Part shown: piece by piece, positions 33,901 to 42,207 of the stretch
How positions within the stretch are numbered: the first letter of the stretch is position 1
How the letters are laid out: each line of letters begins with the position of its first letter
Source: Mactromeris polynyma
Lineage: Eukaryota > Mollusca > Bivalvia > Venerida > Mactridae
DNA: 64,000 bases
Assembly: GCA_032209605.1 (NCBI GenBank)
Contig: JASFXZ010000010.1
Span: 14,467,385-14,531,384 of the forward strand
Reading direction: 5' to 3'
Translations under genes and position numbers: made by a program
Notes under the pieces: generated by a model
What the model was told of the DNA's origin: nothing
Databases searched by the model: none
What the model saw: only the letters and a program-made list of their open reading frames with translations

Positions 33901-36058
33901 ACACACTGGAGATTGTCACGAGTTCTCTCCCTTTATCCATTTAATAGTTCTCTCCCTTCTATAGTATATGCATATAAAATACTGTATATACATACATGAA
34001 TGCTTTAGAAGGGAGAAGGGGAGAACACTTAAGAAGGGATCAAAGGAGATAACTCGTGACAATCTCCTGTGATTCAACGTACTTGCTATAAAGCCGAACA
34101 TAACAGCCCGTATTGATATGGTAAGAACTAACATTATCACGTCTTGTAGTGTCGCAATAATGTCACATACCTTGTTCTTATTTTCAATCAAAGGGAGTTG
34201 ATATGAGAATATGGGATGATCGTTCTGTTTCACATGTATTTCCATTTTGAGATCAAATTGTTGTACACATTTGACGGATTTGACGTAGATAGTACTTAGC
34301 AAATAAACATATGCATTTTTCAGGTAATTACAATAAAGCTATTTCCTTTAAAACGTCATTAACCACGTGAAGGTAATCATTACTTTATCATTTGTGATCA
34401 AATAGCATTTGCACTGATTGAAGGACACTGTTTGAATCCAGTTGACGTCTAAAATGGTTGTATAGCTTGTCAAAAGTACTGACTTAACTTTTTGTTCTTA
34501 GTATTTCACAAGATTAATTTGGCTAGTCACTATTAAAACATACTACAAATACAGAACAATATTCATATAAAGAACACTGATAAAAACTCATACATTTAAG
34601 AACCTCAAAATATTTTAAATCCCTAAATGTTGAATTCAGATCACTATGGATATAGCGAACAACTGATATAAAGAACAGTTTCAGTGTTCTTAAGGGTGTT
34701 CCTTGATTCTATAGTTAAGTTCCTAACCTGAAGTCCACCTGGCCATATGGTAAGCCCTTGGAGTGCATCATCTGTTGCCATATATTCAGCTAATAGAAAT
34801 GTTTTGGTTCCCGGACCAAGATCACTGAGATACAGAACACTCATGTCACGTTCTCGTTGGATGTGATGAATCAGCTGTCCTAACATCACTACCACTGCCA
34901 TAGAAGTCTTAGCCTAAAACATATGTATACAGTAAAGTTCACGTATAGCAAACACGGTCATAGTGAATATCTGGTTGTAACGTACACTTTTATGGACTGA
35001 TGTTGGCCCTTTTTTGTGCTATATGAGAAAATGGTTAAAGCGAACTTCCTGTTATAACGTACACATTTTATTGTACGATTCAGGCCCTTCTTTGTTCTAT
35101 ATGTAAATAAATAGTTATAGCGAACACCGTTATAACGAATTATCGGATACAAAAACACATTTTTCAGTCTCGATGAAGAAAAATAAACAGATTTATCATG
35201 CTTATGGCGAACTCAAAAACATCCATAGTACCTGTACATAGTTTCAGCATTGAACTAATTCTGCTTTTAAAGGTTGACCGTTACATATTGAGTGTTTGAC
35301 TTACCGTTTCAATGTCACCTTTTGTATCCACACTTACTGATAGGGAATGCATAGTAAAACCCCAAACCCCTAAAATAGGGATCACAGTAAGACACAATAT
35401 TTTGAATAACTGCAATCGTTTCCCTTTGTTTGTAAGCGGGTCACCACGACAGCAGCCTGAAAATAGTGGATAGTTTTATTTTTGTTTTTGTTGTTGCCAT
35501 AGAAACCGTGAGTCAATACGGATAGACGTAGAGAGAACAGATTATTTAATAATTATAAATTAAGACTGTAAAACTCGCCAGACGACGCCAACATATATAT
35601 GGAAAATCTATTTTTAAAATGATACAGCTTCAGTAACTTTGTTGCCAATGGTGACGCGATTTCCGATCTTTAACGGAAATGACCGATTGTGATAATAAAT
35701 GCTGTACTATGATATACTAAGAGAATACAGTGTTTATAAACAACTTTTATCGTTGTATCAATTACCGCTTTATTCATTGTTATACAATGTAGATCTACAT
35801 GTAAAATACAAAATTACAAACCGTAAATTCGAGAATGTTAAGTGATCAATAAAATGTAATCAAAAGCAACATCCCTTCATTTTGAAAAAGGACTGTTCAA
35901 TTTTTAAGGGTATGTCCATGATGGAAACTGGGTTGAATATCAATTATTTATATACACTCAACTTACCGTAGCCTATTTTTCCAAACAAATTCATTTGGAT
36001 AAGGTCCACTATTTCATCACTATTTACCGGCACAGCTCCCCTTTTCAAGGTCTCTGGC
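15722..36058 (-). CDS. NIT-domain receptor-type guanylate cyclase (NIT-GC), 5' exon missing
   Basis: Converts GTP to cGMP. Eleven exons join in phase: 36058-35967, 35456-35305, 34913-34728, 33686-33544, 32861-32384, 30822-30610, 29637-29442, 28179-28042, 22180-22082, 19673-19582, 15991-15722 (2,059 nt, 685 residues and a stop). In visible numbering: TM1 about 47-66; NIT (nitrate/nitrite-sensing) domain about 82-345 ([31 protein letters not shown]); TM2 about 352-370; dimerisation helix 383-417 ([18 protein letters not shown]); cyclase from 422. Metal-binding Asp436 (FSDI) and Asp480, guanine-selecting Glu476 and Cys548 (RYCLFGDT), and Asn555 and Arg559 are all present, so it should be a catalytically complete homodimeric guanylate cyclase. 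There is no ANF-receptor domain and no kinase-homology domain. Annelid NIT-GCs act in NO-dependent cGMP signalling; that role here is inference. The start codon exon was not found. Confidence 0.92.
16530..19003 (+). mobile_element. 5'-truncated LINE (non-LTR retrotransposon), antisense in a NIT-GC intron
   Basis: Begins inside the reverse transcriptase and runs through a 3' UTR ending near AATAAA and a 'ttcttcttcatcatc' tail. No endonuclease domain remains. The left edge is approximate. The element lies opposite to the host gene in the intron between exons 19582 and 15991. Confidence 0.85.
16688..18364 (+). pseudogene. Degenerate LINE reverse transcriptase
   Basis: The first frame (from about 16570 to 17167) shows [44 protein letters not shown] and [19 protein letters not shown]. 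The YADD-type catalytic segment lies at 17158-17172 but is broken by frameshifts between about 17150 and 17260. The frame resumes at 17279 with the thumb and a C-terminal domain ([33 protein letters not shown], a CCHC-type motif) and stops at 18362-18364. At least two frameshifts make it non-functional. The clade is not assigned beyond non-LTR type. Confidence 0.88.
19582..19673 (-). CDS. NIT-GC exon: cyclase C-terminal strands
   Basis: Encodes [19 protein letters not shown] and [11 protein letters not shown], matching the canonical 'KIHxS...F..RG.L.IKGKG' ending. Acceptor 'tatgttttcag', donor ATTAAG|gtaaca. Confidence 0.94.
19722..20634. repeat. 22-bp tandem array (~41 copies) in a NIT-GC intron
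   Basis: The unit is 'gtcaatgtaaccacatgata' plus two variable bases (tt, ca or ta). Short units reading 'cccacagtcaatgtaa' are interspersed. It begins about 50 bp from the acceptor of exon 19582-19673. Confidence 0.93.
20640..21004. other. Unique intronic spacer between two arrays
   Basis: Nothing recognised. It separates the 22-bp and 16-bp arrays. Confidence 0.5.
21005..22030. repeat. 16-bp G-rich tandem array (~60 copies) in a NIT-GC intron
   Basis: The unit is 'agggtagtgtggtgtc' with scattered single-base variants (gatgtgtc, gaggtgtc, gtgttagg). G-rich strand is plus, so the transcript of the host gene is C-rich here. The array ends about 50 bp from the donor of exon 22082-22180. Confidence 0.94.
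22082..22180 (-). CDS. NIT-GC exon: cyclase substrate-binding segment
   Basis: Encodes [20 protein letters not shown] followed by [11 protein letters not shown]. Cys (guanine pocket), Asn and Arg (transition state) are intact. Acceptor 'catgtttcag', donor TATCT|gtaagt. It lies between two large satellite arrays. Confidence 0.96.
22612..26745. repeat. 19-bp hairpin-forming tandem array (~217 copies) in a NIT-GC intron
   Basis: The unit is a three-base variable slot plus 'atactacatagtgtag'. The slot is mostly ccg, acg or acc, less often atg, ccc, ctg or others. CTACA-TAG-TGTAG in each unit is a perfect 5-bp stem with a 3-nt loop. The constant part is almost invariant over 4.1 kb. Longer identical runs recur (for example near 25560 and 26270), pointing to higher-order duplication. 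Confidence 0.96.
27310..27430 (-). mobile_element. tRNA-derived SINE head
   Basis: The minus strand reads tRNA-like 'tagcgctagactgtcgcccg' followed by the B-box-like 'gttcgattcccg', then 'gttgcttacggaagagc' and 'agtactggttgataatt'. The same SINE body continues in copies at 41270 and 51093. It is not a functional tRNA gene: no acceptor stem pairing and a SINE body follows. Confidence 0.6.
28042..28179 (-). CDS. NIT-GC exon: cyclase catalytic domain, middle
   Basis: Encodes [18 protein letters not shown] through [10 protein letters not shown], the standard cyclase middle segment. Acceptor 'ctttaacttgcag', donor ACACAG|gtacgt. Joins in phase on both sides. Confidence 0.95.
28235..28545. repeat. 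Diverged tandem pair of a dispersed repeat
   Basis: Two ~115-bp copies carry 'atggccgccagttggcc', 'gttgattatttgtg' and 'taattcgctctacaag'. They overlap the intron just upstream of exon 28042-28179. Confidence 0.6.
28617..28884. mobile_element. Short foldback family 'ggagattgtcacgagtt', copy 1 (compound)
   Basis: Starts aggagattgtcacgagttat and ends 'acttgtgacaatcccctg'. Internally it has several 'agggataaagggaaata' arms on either side of 'tatactatagaag', so it looks like two overlapping insertions or an internal duplication. Confidence 0.7.
29442..29637 (-). CDS. NIT-GC exon: cyclase catalytic domain, first part
   Basis: Encodes [16 protein letters not shown] and [20 protein letters not shown], then [12 protein letters not shown]. 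Both metal-binding aspartates and the guanine-selecting Glu are present. The usual Gly before the second Asp is Asn. Acceptor 'cttttccag', donor GCATCAG|gtataa. Confidence 0.96.
30305..30590. repeat. Dispersed repeat, copy 1 of a pair
   Basis: Shares with 36420-36690 the words 'gcctccccgcacag', 'acattaggcactg', 'gaggtgcaagggtaaacat', 'ggtctgg/gatctgg' and 'atatcaagtaaa'. Both copies are in the same orientation, one in a NIT-GC intron and one just upstream of the first visible exon. Confidence 0.7.
30610..30822 (-). CDS. NIT-GC exon: second TM helix and dimerisation helix
   Basis: Hydrophobic [17 protein letters not shown] is followed by [20 protein letters not shown] and [13 protein letters not shown]. 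That is the coiled signalling helix that precedes animal guanylate cyclase catalytic domains. Acceptor 'ttaccatcag', donor GGGTCG|gtaagt. Confidence 0.93.
30879..31003. mobile_element. Short foldback family 'ggagattgtcacgagtt', copy 2
   Basis: Left end 'cacaggagattgtcagga', right end 'aactcgtgacaatatcgtgtg'-like (20 bp at 30984-31003). The centre contains 'cccttctatagtat'. Confidence 0.75.
31255..31406. mobile_element. pogo-like MITE, copy 2
   Basis: CAGTAAAACCTC... ends with GAGGTTTTACTG, flanked by TA on both sides. It resembles 3796-3974. It contains 'ggtggtctttaagtgagg' and internal 'cttaatattgagg' duplicates. Confidence 0.8.
32384..32861 (-). CDS. NIT-GC exon: C-terminal half of NIT domain
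   Basis: The longest exon (478 bp). It contains [36 protein letters not shown] and a long amphipathic helix leading to the membrane. Acceptor 'ctattttag', donor ATAAAA|gtacgt. Confidence 0.93.
33224..33342. mobile_element. Short foldback family 'ggagattgtcacgagtt', copy 3
   Basis: Ends 'cactggagattgtcacg' and 'cgtgacaatctcttgtg' are inverted repeats. The arms carry 'ttctctccctta' and its complement. Confidence 0.75.
33544..33686 (-). CDS. NIT-GC exon: NIT domain, central part
   Basis: Acceptor 'ttactgttacag', donor GAATG|gtaaga. Encodes [20 protein letters not shown] and [16 protein letters not shown], matching the NIT consensus around the HR and EIxFY motifs. Confidence 0.9.
33902..34073. 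mobile_element. Short foldback family 'ggagattgtcacgagtt', copy 4
   Basis: Ends 'ctggagattgtcacgagtt' and 'aactcgtgacaatctcctg' are perfect inverted repeats apart from the outermost bases. The arm contains 'gttctctcccttctatagta', close to the satellite monomer at 50735 onward. Confidence 0.8.
34171..34224 (-). CDS. Possible 54-bp cassette exon in the NIT domain
   Basis: Bounded by 'gtgaaacag' and donor AACAAG|gtatgt. It is 18 codons long and phase 0 at both ends, so it could be included or skipped without a frameshift between exons 34728-34913 and 33544-33686. The polypyrimidine tract is poor and NIT domains usually run directly from WP to the next exon, so it may not be used. Confidence 0.25.
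34728..34913 (-). CDS. NIT-GC exon: start of NIT sensor domain
   Basis: Acceptor 'atgttttag', donor CTTCAG|gttagg, 62 codons in phase 0. Carries the NIT signature [17 protein letters not shown] followed by [13 protein letters not shown] and the conserved WP. Confidence 0.92.
34926..35165. mobile_element. Degenerate MITE remnant
   Basis: Begins with TA-CAGTAAAGTTCACG. It contains two diverged copies of 'ttataacgtacac...ggccctt' and 'tatagcgaacac'. A related 'tatagcgaacaactgatat' fragment lies near 34650. Probably old pogo-like debris. Confidence 0.5.
35305..35456 (-). CDS. NIT-GC exon: first transmembrane helix
   Basis: Acceptor 'ctattttcag', donor ACG|gtaagt. A basic stretch (TNKGKR) is followed by the hydrophobic [17 protein letters not shown], as expected for a helix entering the membrane before an extracellular NIT domain. 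Confidence 0.88.
35967..36058 (-). CDS. NIT-GC exon: N-terminal cytosolic segment
   Basis: Bounded by 'ttctatttaag' and donor TACG|gtaagt. Encodes 30 codons including [17 protein letters not shown] just before TM1. An in-frame TGA lies just upstream of the acceptor, so this cannot be the first exon unless translation begins inside it. Confidence 0.7.
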
Positions 36059-36419
36059 CTTAAATAGAAACGTCAAAATAAATGTTACAGACATTCTCAA
36101 TAACACATAGACACGGCGCAAAATATAAAAGCAAACTACATCAGGTAAAAAATTCCTCCGCGAAGTCATAAATGGAACCATTTGACAGGAGGATGTCGGC
36201 AGATGAAGCCGTGTCGTAACAGAGGTCAACGTTTATAATTGAGATTTCTGCAAATGGGGGAGCAAGCACATCGCATACAAAACATCGGACACAAAACCTA
36301 TCTCTAAATGGCACTGTGGCAGTTAATTATCGACCTGTTCAACATTGTTGTTGGAATATTAACAACCTTTTCATTGATACGTCGACATTGACCATATTTT
36401 CTATTTTACAAGAGAAAAC

Positions 36420-36690
36420 AGGAACGTCACACACATAAGACAACGCCTCCCCACACAGATCCCAGGGAAAACAACAGTCTATAAAACATTAGGGACTGTG
36501 GAGGTGCAATGGTAAACATGCATGGGAATAGGGGAGCAAGGAATGGTCTGGACGACAATAAAAAACAGTTATGTAGAATTAAGGGGAAATGGTTGAATGC
36601 ATGGAATACAACACGCAACAAGCCAAGAAAATCGGTCATCATAGGCCGAAGGGGGGGGGGGGGGGGGGGCTTAACATTATATCAAGTAAA
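36420..36690. repeat. Dispersed repeat, copy 2 of a pair (with 19-G run)
   Basis: Partner of 30305-30590. An uninterrupted run of 19 G at 36651-36669 sits in it. The ORFs overlapping it on both strands are not genes. Confidence 0.7.
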
Positions 36691-36989
36691 ACAACTGCAA
36701 ATGGAAAAAAGGGAACTTGACATACATCTATAAACATAAATAGAAATAATGACCACGTGTGTGTACAGCGATTTACAGACTAGATACTGGGGGTACAACT
36801 ACAAACCTGTGTCTTTACACACACACACGTTTGTAGCCTATTAAGTACATTAAATATGACAAATATACCAGATTATGATAGCTTAATGTATAGATTTGGA
36901 AGTTGCCTACTAGTGTGACTTCTGGAATAATGTTGAAACATATTTTTAGTTTTATTTAATGTGATATGGAAAATGTCTTTGAGTATATG

Positions 36990-37150
36990 ATGTATGTTAT
37001 TTGGGGTCATTTTAACATTTATTCAGTTATACATCATGGTGAAGGACACATGGCAGCAGCCAAATGCTTTAGAAGGACATGACTTGCCCAAACCGGGAAT
37101 CGAGCCAGGACCCCCGGGTGACAGCCCAGCGCTGGGTGGGGTATGACTAA
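36990..37150 (-). mobile_element. tRNA-derived SINE
   Basis: The minus strand reads 'cagcgctgggctgtcacccg' and then the B box 'ggctcgattcccgg', followed by 'gggcaagtcatgtcc' and a short 'aataaatg' tail. The tRNA-like head without an acceptor stem, plus a non-tRNA body, is the usual SINE layout. Confidence 0.55.
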
Positions 37151-37961
37151 CAATTGAGATTTATGTTCGGTGAAGTCATGAAAACGAAGGAGTGACAAAT
37201 TATCTCACAAAACACCACATTATCGTGATTTTATATTGAAATCTCTCCCCTATTTTTTTAGCAAGAGTGACTTTTTCCATGGTCCAAATTGACTAATTTT
37301 CATGCCGGTAATAAGTATTAACGAGGGTTCTCTAACGCTACACAAGGTACACAGCATGGGATCTAATCATTTTCTTATCGCGCGCCATATTTGTCATTCT
37401 TCTGAAATACATCTCTACATTAAAAGCATTAACTATTATATCATTTAGTGCACTTATATTCATGTTTTCATCATGGTTATTATTTTTAGTTGTCAGGAAA
37501 AGGTTAAATCCGGAAATCGCTAAAATATGTTTTTACCGGATTGTTCTTCCGTGAGATTGGCTATACTGAGAAATTGTCAGTTGCTTGCGGAAGAGCAAGT
37601 TAGTACTAATAATAATAATAATAATAACATCTTTATTTTAAGAAGGTTGTAACACATTATGATATAAATATATAACTATAAAAACATCATATTTTCAATG
37701 TGGCCTTCTGTAAACAAAACATAATAATAATTAAAATTTAACATTTGCACACCATAATAACATGCATACAAATAAGATTTCACATTGTATCTCAATAAAA
37801 CAATTTAATTCAACATAACAATTTACTTACCGACAGACACTCGATCTATTTTATCATACAAATTGATGTGAACATAATATCTCGGACATATAAACGGTTT
37901 ATATGTCCGTGATAATATATGTATTTATATATTATGTCAAAATTAATAAAATGAAACGTAA

Positions 37962-39980
37962 TTACTGCGATGCAGAATTTAAAAGGTGATTTTTATATTT
38001 GTGTTTGAAGGATGCTAACATTTCCACATTTCTTATGGCATCTGGAATGTCATTCCATACCTTCATACTGTAATAAGAAAATGAATCTTTAAAATAATTA
38101 GTGCGTGGTGTTTTATTTATACATAAGTCATGTTTTGAAGCCGATCGAAGTGAATAGTGTTCATTATTTGCAAAAACAAGTAACTCAGTCAGGTAACAAG
38201 GGGCCATACCATTTCGCGTTTTATATACAAGAGCGCCACAGTGGTATTTACATCTGTCTGTAAACGTTAACCACTGAAGTTCTCGTAGTAATCCATTGGA
38301 TGGCGATCGCTTGGGTTTTTTAAGAATAATTTTTGCAACTCTTCTTTGCAAGGTATTTATTTTATTTATGTGACGATTATTGTCTTTGCCCCAAATATGA
38401 CAACAATAGTCAAGTAGTGGAAGTATATACGCATTGTAAAACATACATTTCATCTCCTCTGTGAGGTAAAATATTACATTCTTTAGAAGCGAAATTTTAG
38501 AGTTGAGTTTTTTGCATACAAACTTTATTTGTGTATGCCATTTTAAGTTATTATCTATATAGATTCCAAGCAGTTTTTGAACAGTTACACTTTCTAATGC
38601 TATTCCATTGATAGTTAAATTTAGAATGGCAGCTTGCTTTGTCTTATTTGACGTGCCGATAACCATGCATTTTGATTTATTCGGATGTAAAGACATGTTA
38701 TTTATTTTGCACCAATCGACGACGAAGTTTAGGTTACTCTGTAGCTGAAATTCAATGTTAGTTAAACTGCTACCTGATTCGTGCAAAGTTGAATCATCAG
38801 CAAATAAATCGATTTTCATGTTTGTACTATTACAAAATGCTATATCATTAATATATATTAGAAACAATAGTGGACCTAGTATAGATCCCTGTGGTACACC
38901 TGATGATATGGGAAGCAGGCCAGATTGTATGTTTCCAACTTTTACTAACTGTTTTCTGTTACTTAGATACGATTGAAAGAACTCTAATGACATTTCCGAA
39001 AAATGATATAATTTTAGTTTATGCAAAAGAACTTGATGATCCACTAAATCAAAGGCTTTTCTTAAGTCAAGAAATATAGCACCAACAAGTTTACCACTGT
39101 CAATATCTTTAACCCATGCATCTATTAAACTGGTTAAAGCAGTACTACAGGAATGGTTTTCCCTAAAACCAGACTGCTTTGCGTGTATAACATTTGTAGA
39201 ATGGAAGTAAGATTTAACTTGATTTGCAATATGTCTTTCAAATATTTTTGATATAGTTGGCAGTATTGAAATCGGACGATAATTACCTGGATCCTCTTTG
39301 GAACCTGATTTGAACAGTGGTAGGACACGTGCAGTCTTCATGGAGTCGGGGAATATTCCGTTTCGGATACTGTTATTAATTATAGATGCAATACACAGTG
39401 TTATAGTGTCACCGCAATGTTTAATTACTTTAGGACCAATCTCATCGAGCCCAGTAGATTTACTGACATCAAGTTTATCAATGATTTGTTTTACTTCAAG
39501 TGGTGTAATATAACTTAAATGGAACATTTTGTTTCCTATCTTTGCGTCTAAAACACCCTTTATTTCAAGAAAATGTTCCGGACTAAAAGATGACTTTTTT
39601 ATCATGTCTGCTATATTTGTAAAATGTTTGTTCAATTCATTTACAATATTGAGTTCTCCATTAATGTCACAATTTTCTATATGCAATCGTGCTGGTAACG
39701 TAATTGCATTAATTTGATTCAAATGTGAAATGTCTTTCAATTTTTTCCAAATAAAACTGGGATCTTTGTTATCCTTAATTGCTTGATTAAAAAATGCCTT
39801 TTTACTTTTTTTAATTAAGGCAGTTGTTTTATTTCTTAGATTCCTATATTCATCGTATTTACCATTTCTATGGCATTTATCTCTTTCGTATATTGATTTC
39901 TTTATTTCTTCAGTAAACCAATTTGGTTGGTTATCGCGTTTTACTCTTTTTTGCTTAATCGGAGCATGTTTGGTCAACAC
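37962..39980 (-). CDS. LINE reverse transcriptase, uninterrupted frame
   Basis: 672 codons with all RT blocks in order: STGLDEIGPKVIKHC, NYRPISILPTISKIFERHI, KQSGFRENHSCSTALTSLI, GAIFLDLRKAFDLVDHQVLL, SSGVPQGSILGPLLFLIYIN and the catalytic DLFADDSTL. It ends with a thumb and C-terminal region (LQRRVAKIILKK; YYSMKVWNDIP). The FADD box and C-terminal layout fit jockey/CR1-type non-LTR elements. RT domains copy element RNA into DNA at a nicked target. The frame also reads upstream of this Met (ending VLTKHAP), so the true ORF start is further 5'. Confidence 0.9.
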   Translation of the reverse strand: MLTKHAPIKQKRVKRDNQPNWFTEEIKKSIYERDKCHRNGKYDEYRNLRNKTTALIKKSKKAFFNQAIKDNKDPSFIWKKLKDISHLNQINAITLPARLHIENCDINGELNIVNELNKHFTNIADMIKKSSFSPEHFLEIKGVLDAKIGNKMFHLSYITPLEVKQIIDKLDVSKSTGLDEIGPKVIKHCGDTITLCIASIINNSIRNGIFPDSMKTARVLPLFKSGSKEDPGNYRPISILPTISKIFERHIANQVKSYFHSTNVIHAKQSGFRENHSCSTALTSLIDAWVKDIDSGKLVGAIFLDLRKAFDLVDHQVLLHKLKLYHFSEMSLEFFQSYLSNRKQLVKVGNIQSGLLPISSGVPQGSILGPLLFLIYINDIAFCNSTNMKIDLFADDSTLHESGSSLTNIEFQLQSNLNFVVDWCKINNMSLHPNKSKCMVIGTSNKTKQAAILNLTINGIALESVTVQKLLGIYIDNNLKWHTQIKFVCKKLNSKISLLKNVIFYLTEEMKCMFYNAYILPLLDYCCHIWGKDNNRHINKINTLQRRVAKIILKKPKRSPSNGLLRELQWLTFTDRCKYHCGALVYKTRNGMAPCYLTELLVFANNEHYSLRSASKHDLCINKTPRTNYFKDSFSYYSMKVWNDIPDAIRNVEMLASFKHKYKNHLLNSASQ

Positions 39981-40024
39981 TTGATTAAGAATAGTATAAA
40001 ATACATTTAAGGCATCATTTGGAT

Positions 40025-41095
40025 TTAATCAATCATGTTAATTCCTGAGGACATAATATCGTTTCGAAAATTCTGCTCATCGAACTTTTTAAAACATCTA
40101 TATGTAATGGATTTGTGATGAAATCGTTTAAGACAGTTATTATACATCTTTTTTCGAGTGAAACATATTGGGAAGTGATCACTCACTGATAAGGGTGGTA
40201 CATAAACGTTATCCACATTACCTCTACAATTTGAATAAATATGGTCAATAATTGTTGATGTCTTGTTTGTTACCCTAGTAGGCGTTAACAAGCTGTTCAA
40301 TTCCATATTTCACGGTTAAGTCCGACCATTTAGTATTATCATAACTTTCTTGATCGCTAAAATATTTGATATTAACATCACCCAGCATATAATATTCTAC
40401 ATTGCTGGTATCTACGACCTCTAACTGAGAGTCATACATGTCAATCCATGTTTGACTAGAGTTTGGTGGACGATAAATAAAATTAACTAGAAATGATTTG
40501 CAATGTTTCCCCAATACTTCTAACCAAAGAGATTCAATATCAGAAGTTTCTAAATCATTTCGTCTTTTATAGTTTATATTTTCATCAATATAAATTAAAA
40601 GACCGCCACCTTTTTTATGAGAACGATCCCTTCTTTCAATAGTATAGTTTTTATCTGTAACAAATCATTTTGTACATTATCTGTTAAAAACGTTTCACAC
40701 ATACCCAAAACATGGGGAGAGTTTCTTTGATGTAAGTGAAATTTTATTTCGTCTAATTTTGGAAGCAGATGCTGTATATTTAGGTTAGCAAAATGAAGCC
40801 CAGCTCCTACGAAATTGAAGCCTGTGTCAGTTATATGAGATAAATTTTGATTTACCGGACCGGTTTTACCGATTACATCAGTTTTAAGAAACTGTGTATC
40901 CTTACACTGTGTATCTACAGTACAATTTATACTCTTTCCTAATGTGGCAACCTTAGGATCAGAACTTAAGTTGTCTAGCGAAATTACGCTACACGAGTCT
41001 AATTTTGTTTGTAATACATTACTTTTTGAAAGTTTTATACTATTAGAGATATTTTCTTCAGTATTAACTGATTGAGTTTGACATTCATTGTTCAT
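40025..41095 (-). pseudogene. LINE N-terminal and endonuclease region, frameshifted
   Basis: Three overlapping frames cover it. 41095-40595 carries a Ser/Asn-rich leader and LHFANLNIQHLLPKLDEIKF plus VLGMCETFLTD. 40514-40275 carries FLVNFIYRPPNSSQ and YYMLGDVNIKYF. 40306-40025 carries TIIDHIYSNCRG and VSDHFPICF. These are the ordered motifs of an APE-type endonuclease. Frame breaks near 40600, 40285 and 40030 disable it. Confidence 0.85.
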
Positions 41096-41269
41096 CTTAA
41101 TTATATTTATATCGTAAGATGTGAATTATCAAATGACATCGTTTGATGGTATTTCTGCCAATTTTGCTTGAAAAATAACGTAATAATAATTTAATTTCTT
41201 TTAATTTTTGTAAGAGCGTAATGTTTTCCAACTTGTTATGATGACGTCACTTCCGCAATAGTGATGTAC

Positions 41270-41415
41270 TTGTAACCGTAGTAGAATTTTGATTGATAAT
41301 TAATTCCAGGAAAACTGGTTAGGTCGACTGGCCAACGTACGTACATTAATTGAGAATTGTTGGAAAACGGCGTAAACTGGATGAAAACATTAAAGATGTA
41401 TCTGGCTAATCTGAA
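41270..41415 (+). mobile_element. SINE 3' body fragment
   Basis: 'gataattaattccaggaaaa' is followed by 'ctggttaggtcgactggcc' and 'ggaaaacggcgtaaactgg'. It matches the copy at 51093-51215 and the body of the minus copy at 27310. The motif near 'cggcgttaaac' is widespread in mollusc SINEs (recalled, not searched). Confidence 0.6.
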
Positions 41416-42136
41416 CATAAAATGTTTGAATTGGCTTCATCCAATATTGTTGTTACATTGGCTAGAACATCTCTATAAAGAACCATTGCAATGCATACTG
41501 ATTGAAAATATCTTTTTTACCGTATAACTAACAGACAAAATTTGTAAATTAGCCTGATTAAAGAAACTGGAATTTTTGTTTAAATTGTTTATGACGTACA
41601 AACATCTTTCTTCAACAAATACGGATCAATACATTATGATTTCATTCTTCGTAAATTCATGTTATTGATATTTTAACTATAGGAAACCTATTTTTCATGT
41701 TTGTTTAGGAATATAAAAATGAACAAAAAATGAGCATAATATTACTTTAAACACGATAATACATTAGTGAAACATCCATATAGGGTTGTTTTGTTATGAT
41801 AATATGTCTGAAAAATTGGGAAATGTTTGAGTTTTGCGACTTTGTTCAACATTATTTAAGTTTTGTAAGAAGTCAGTCAGCTGACTTAACCGGTGTTCCT
41901 GGGTTACAAACCGGTATCAACCTGTTCCTCAGCAAGCAACTTAAAACTTTCACACTCAAATCAGATGTGGGGGACAAACAACTTTTGATTATCATCGAAT
42001 CTGTGATCTACAGTTTGGCAATTAATCGCTATGTGGACTGAGCCAACCGGACGAGCTCAATATGTCCGCATTTATTTCAATCTTTGATGTACTTGTAACC
42101 GTAGTAAAAGAGTTTAGTATTTAAAAGGATACTCAC

Positions 42137-42207
42137 TTTAAATCTGTCATCTGTTCCATCCTCATTGATAGTTTTTAGGTGTTGTCCAGTCCATACGAAA
42201 TAAATAT
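42137..42207 (-). CDS. Candidate exon, gene unknown
   Basis: Acceptor 'tttttgatatag', donor TTTAAA|gtgagt. Only one frame is open; it reads IYFVWTGQHLKTINEDGTDD then RFK. It lies 6 kb upstream of the first visible NIT-GC exon on the same strand, but its end phase does not match that exon's favoured acceptor. A direct join would need the weaker 'ccagag' acceptor, so it may belong to another gene or to none. Confidence 0.3.

Larger units (their letters stand above)
37612..41120 (-). mobile_element. Near full-length LINE of jockey/CR1-like type
   Basis: Order on the minus strand: N-terminal/endonuclease region (41095-40025), reverse transcriptase (39980-37962), 3' UTR, and an (ATT)n tail at 37612-37632. 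That tail abuts SINE-like sequence ('gcggaagagcaagttagtac') at about 37580-37605, suggesting insertion into an older SINE. Endonuclease frames are broken; the RT frame is intact. It lies upstream of the first visible NIT-GC exon, in the same orientation. Confidence 0.88.

Noticed and set aside
36427..36733. ORFs on both strands around 36.5 kb
   Set aside because: They lie in a dispersed repeat with a G-run; no family or splice evidence.
27310..37150. tRNA genes suggested by GGTTCGATTCCCGG-like boxes
   Set aside because: The B-box-like words are followed by SINE bodies and there is no closing acceptor stem, so they are SINEs.
38755..39717. Plus ORFs of 62-73 codons
   Set aside because: Antisense shadows of the LINE reverse transcriptase frame on the minus strand.
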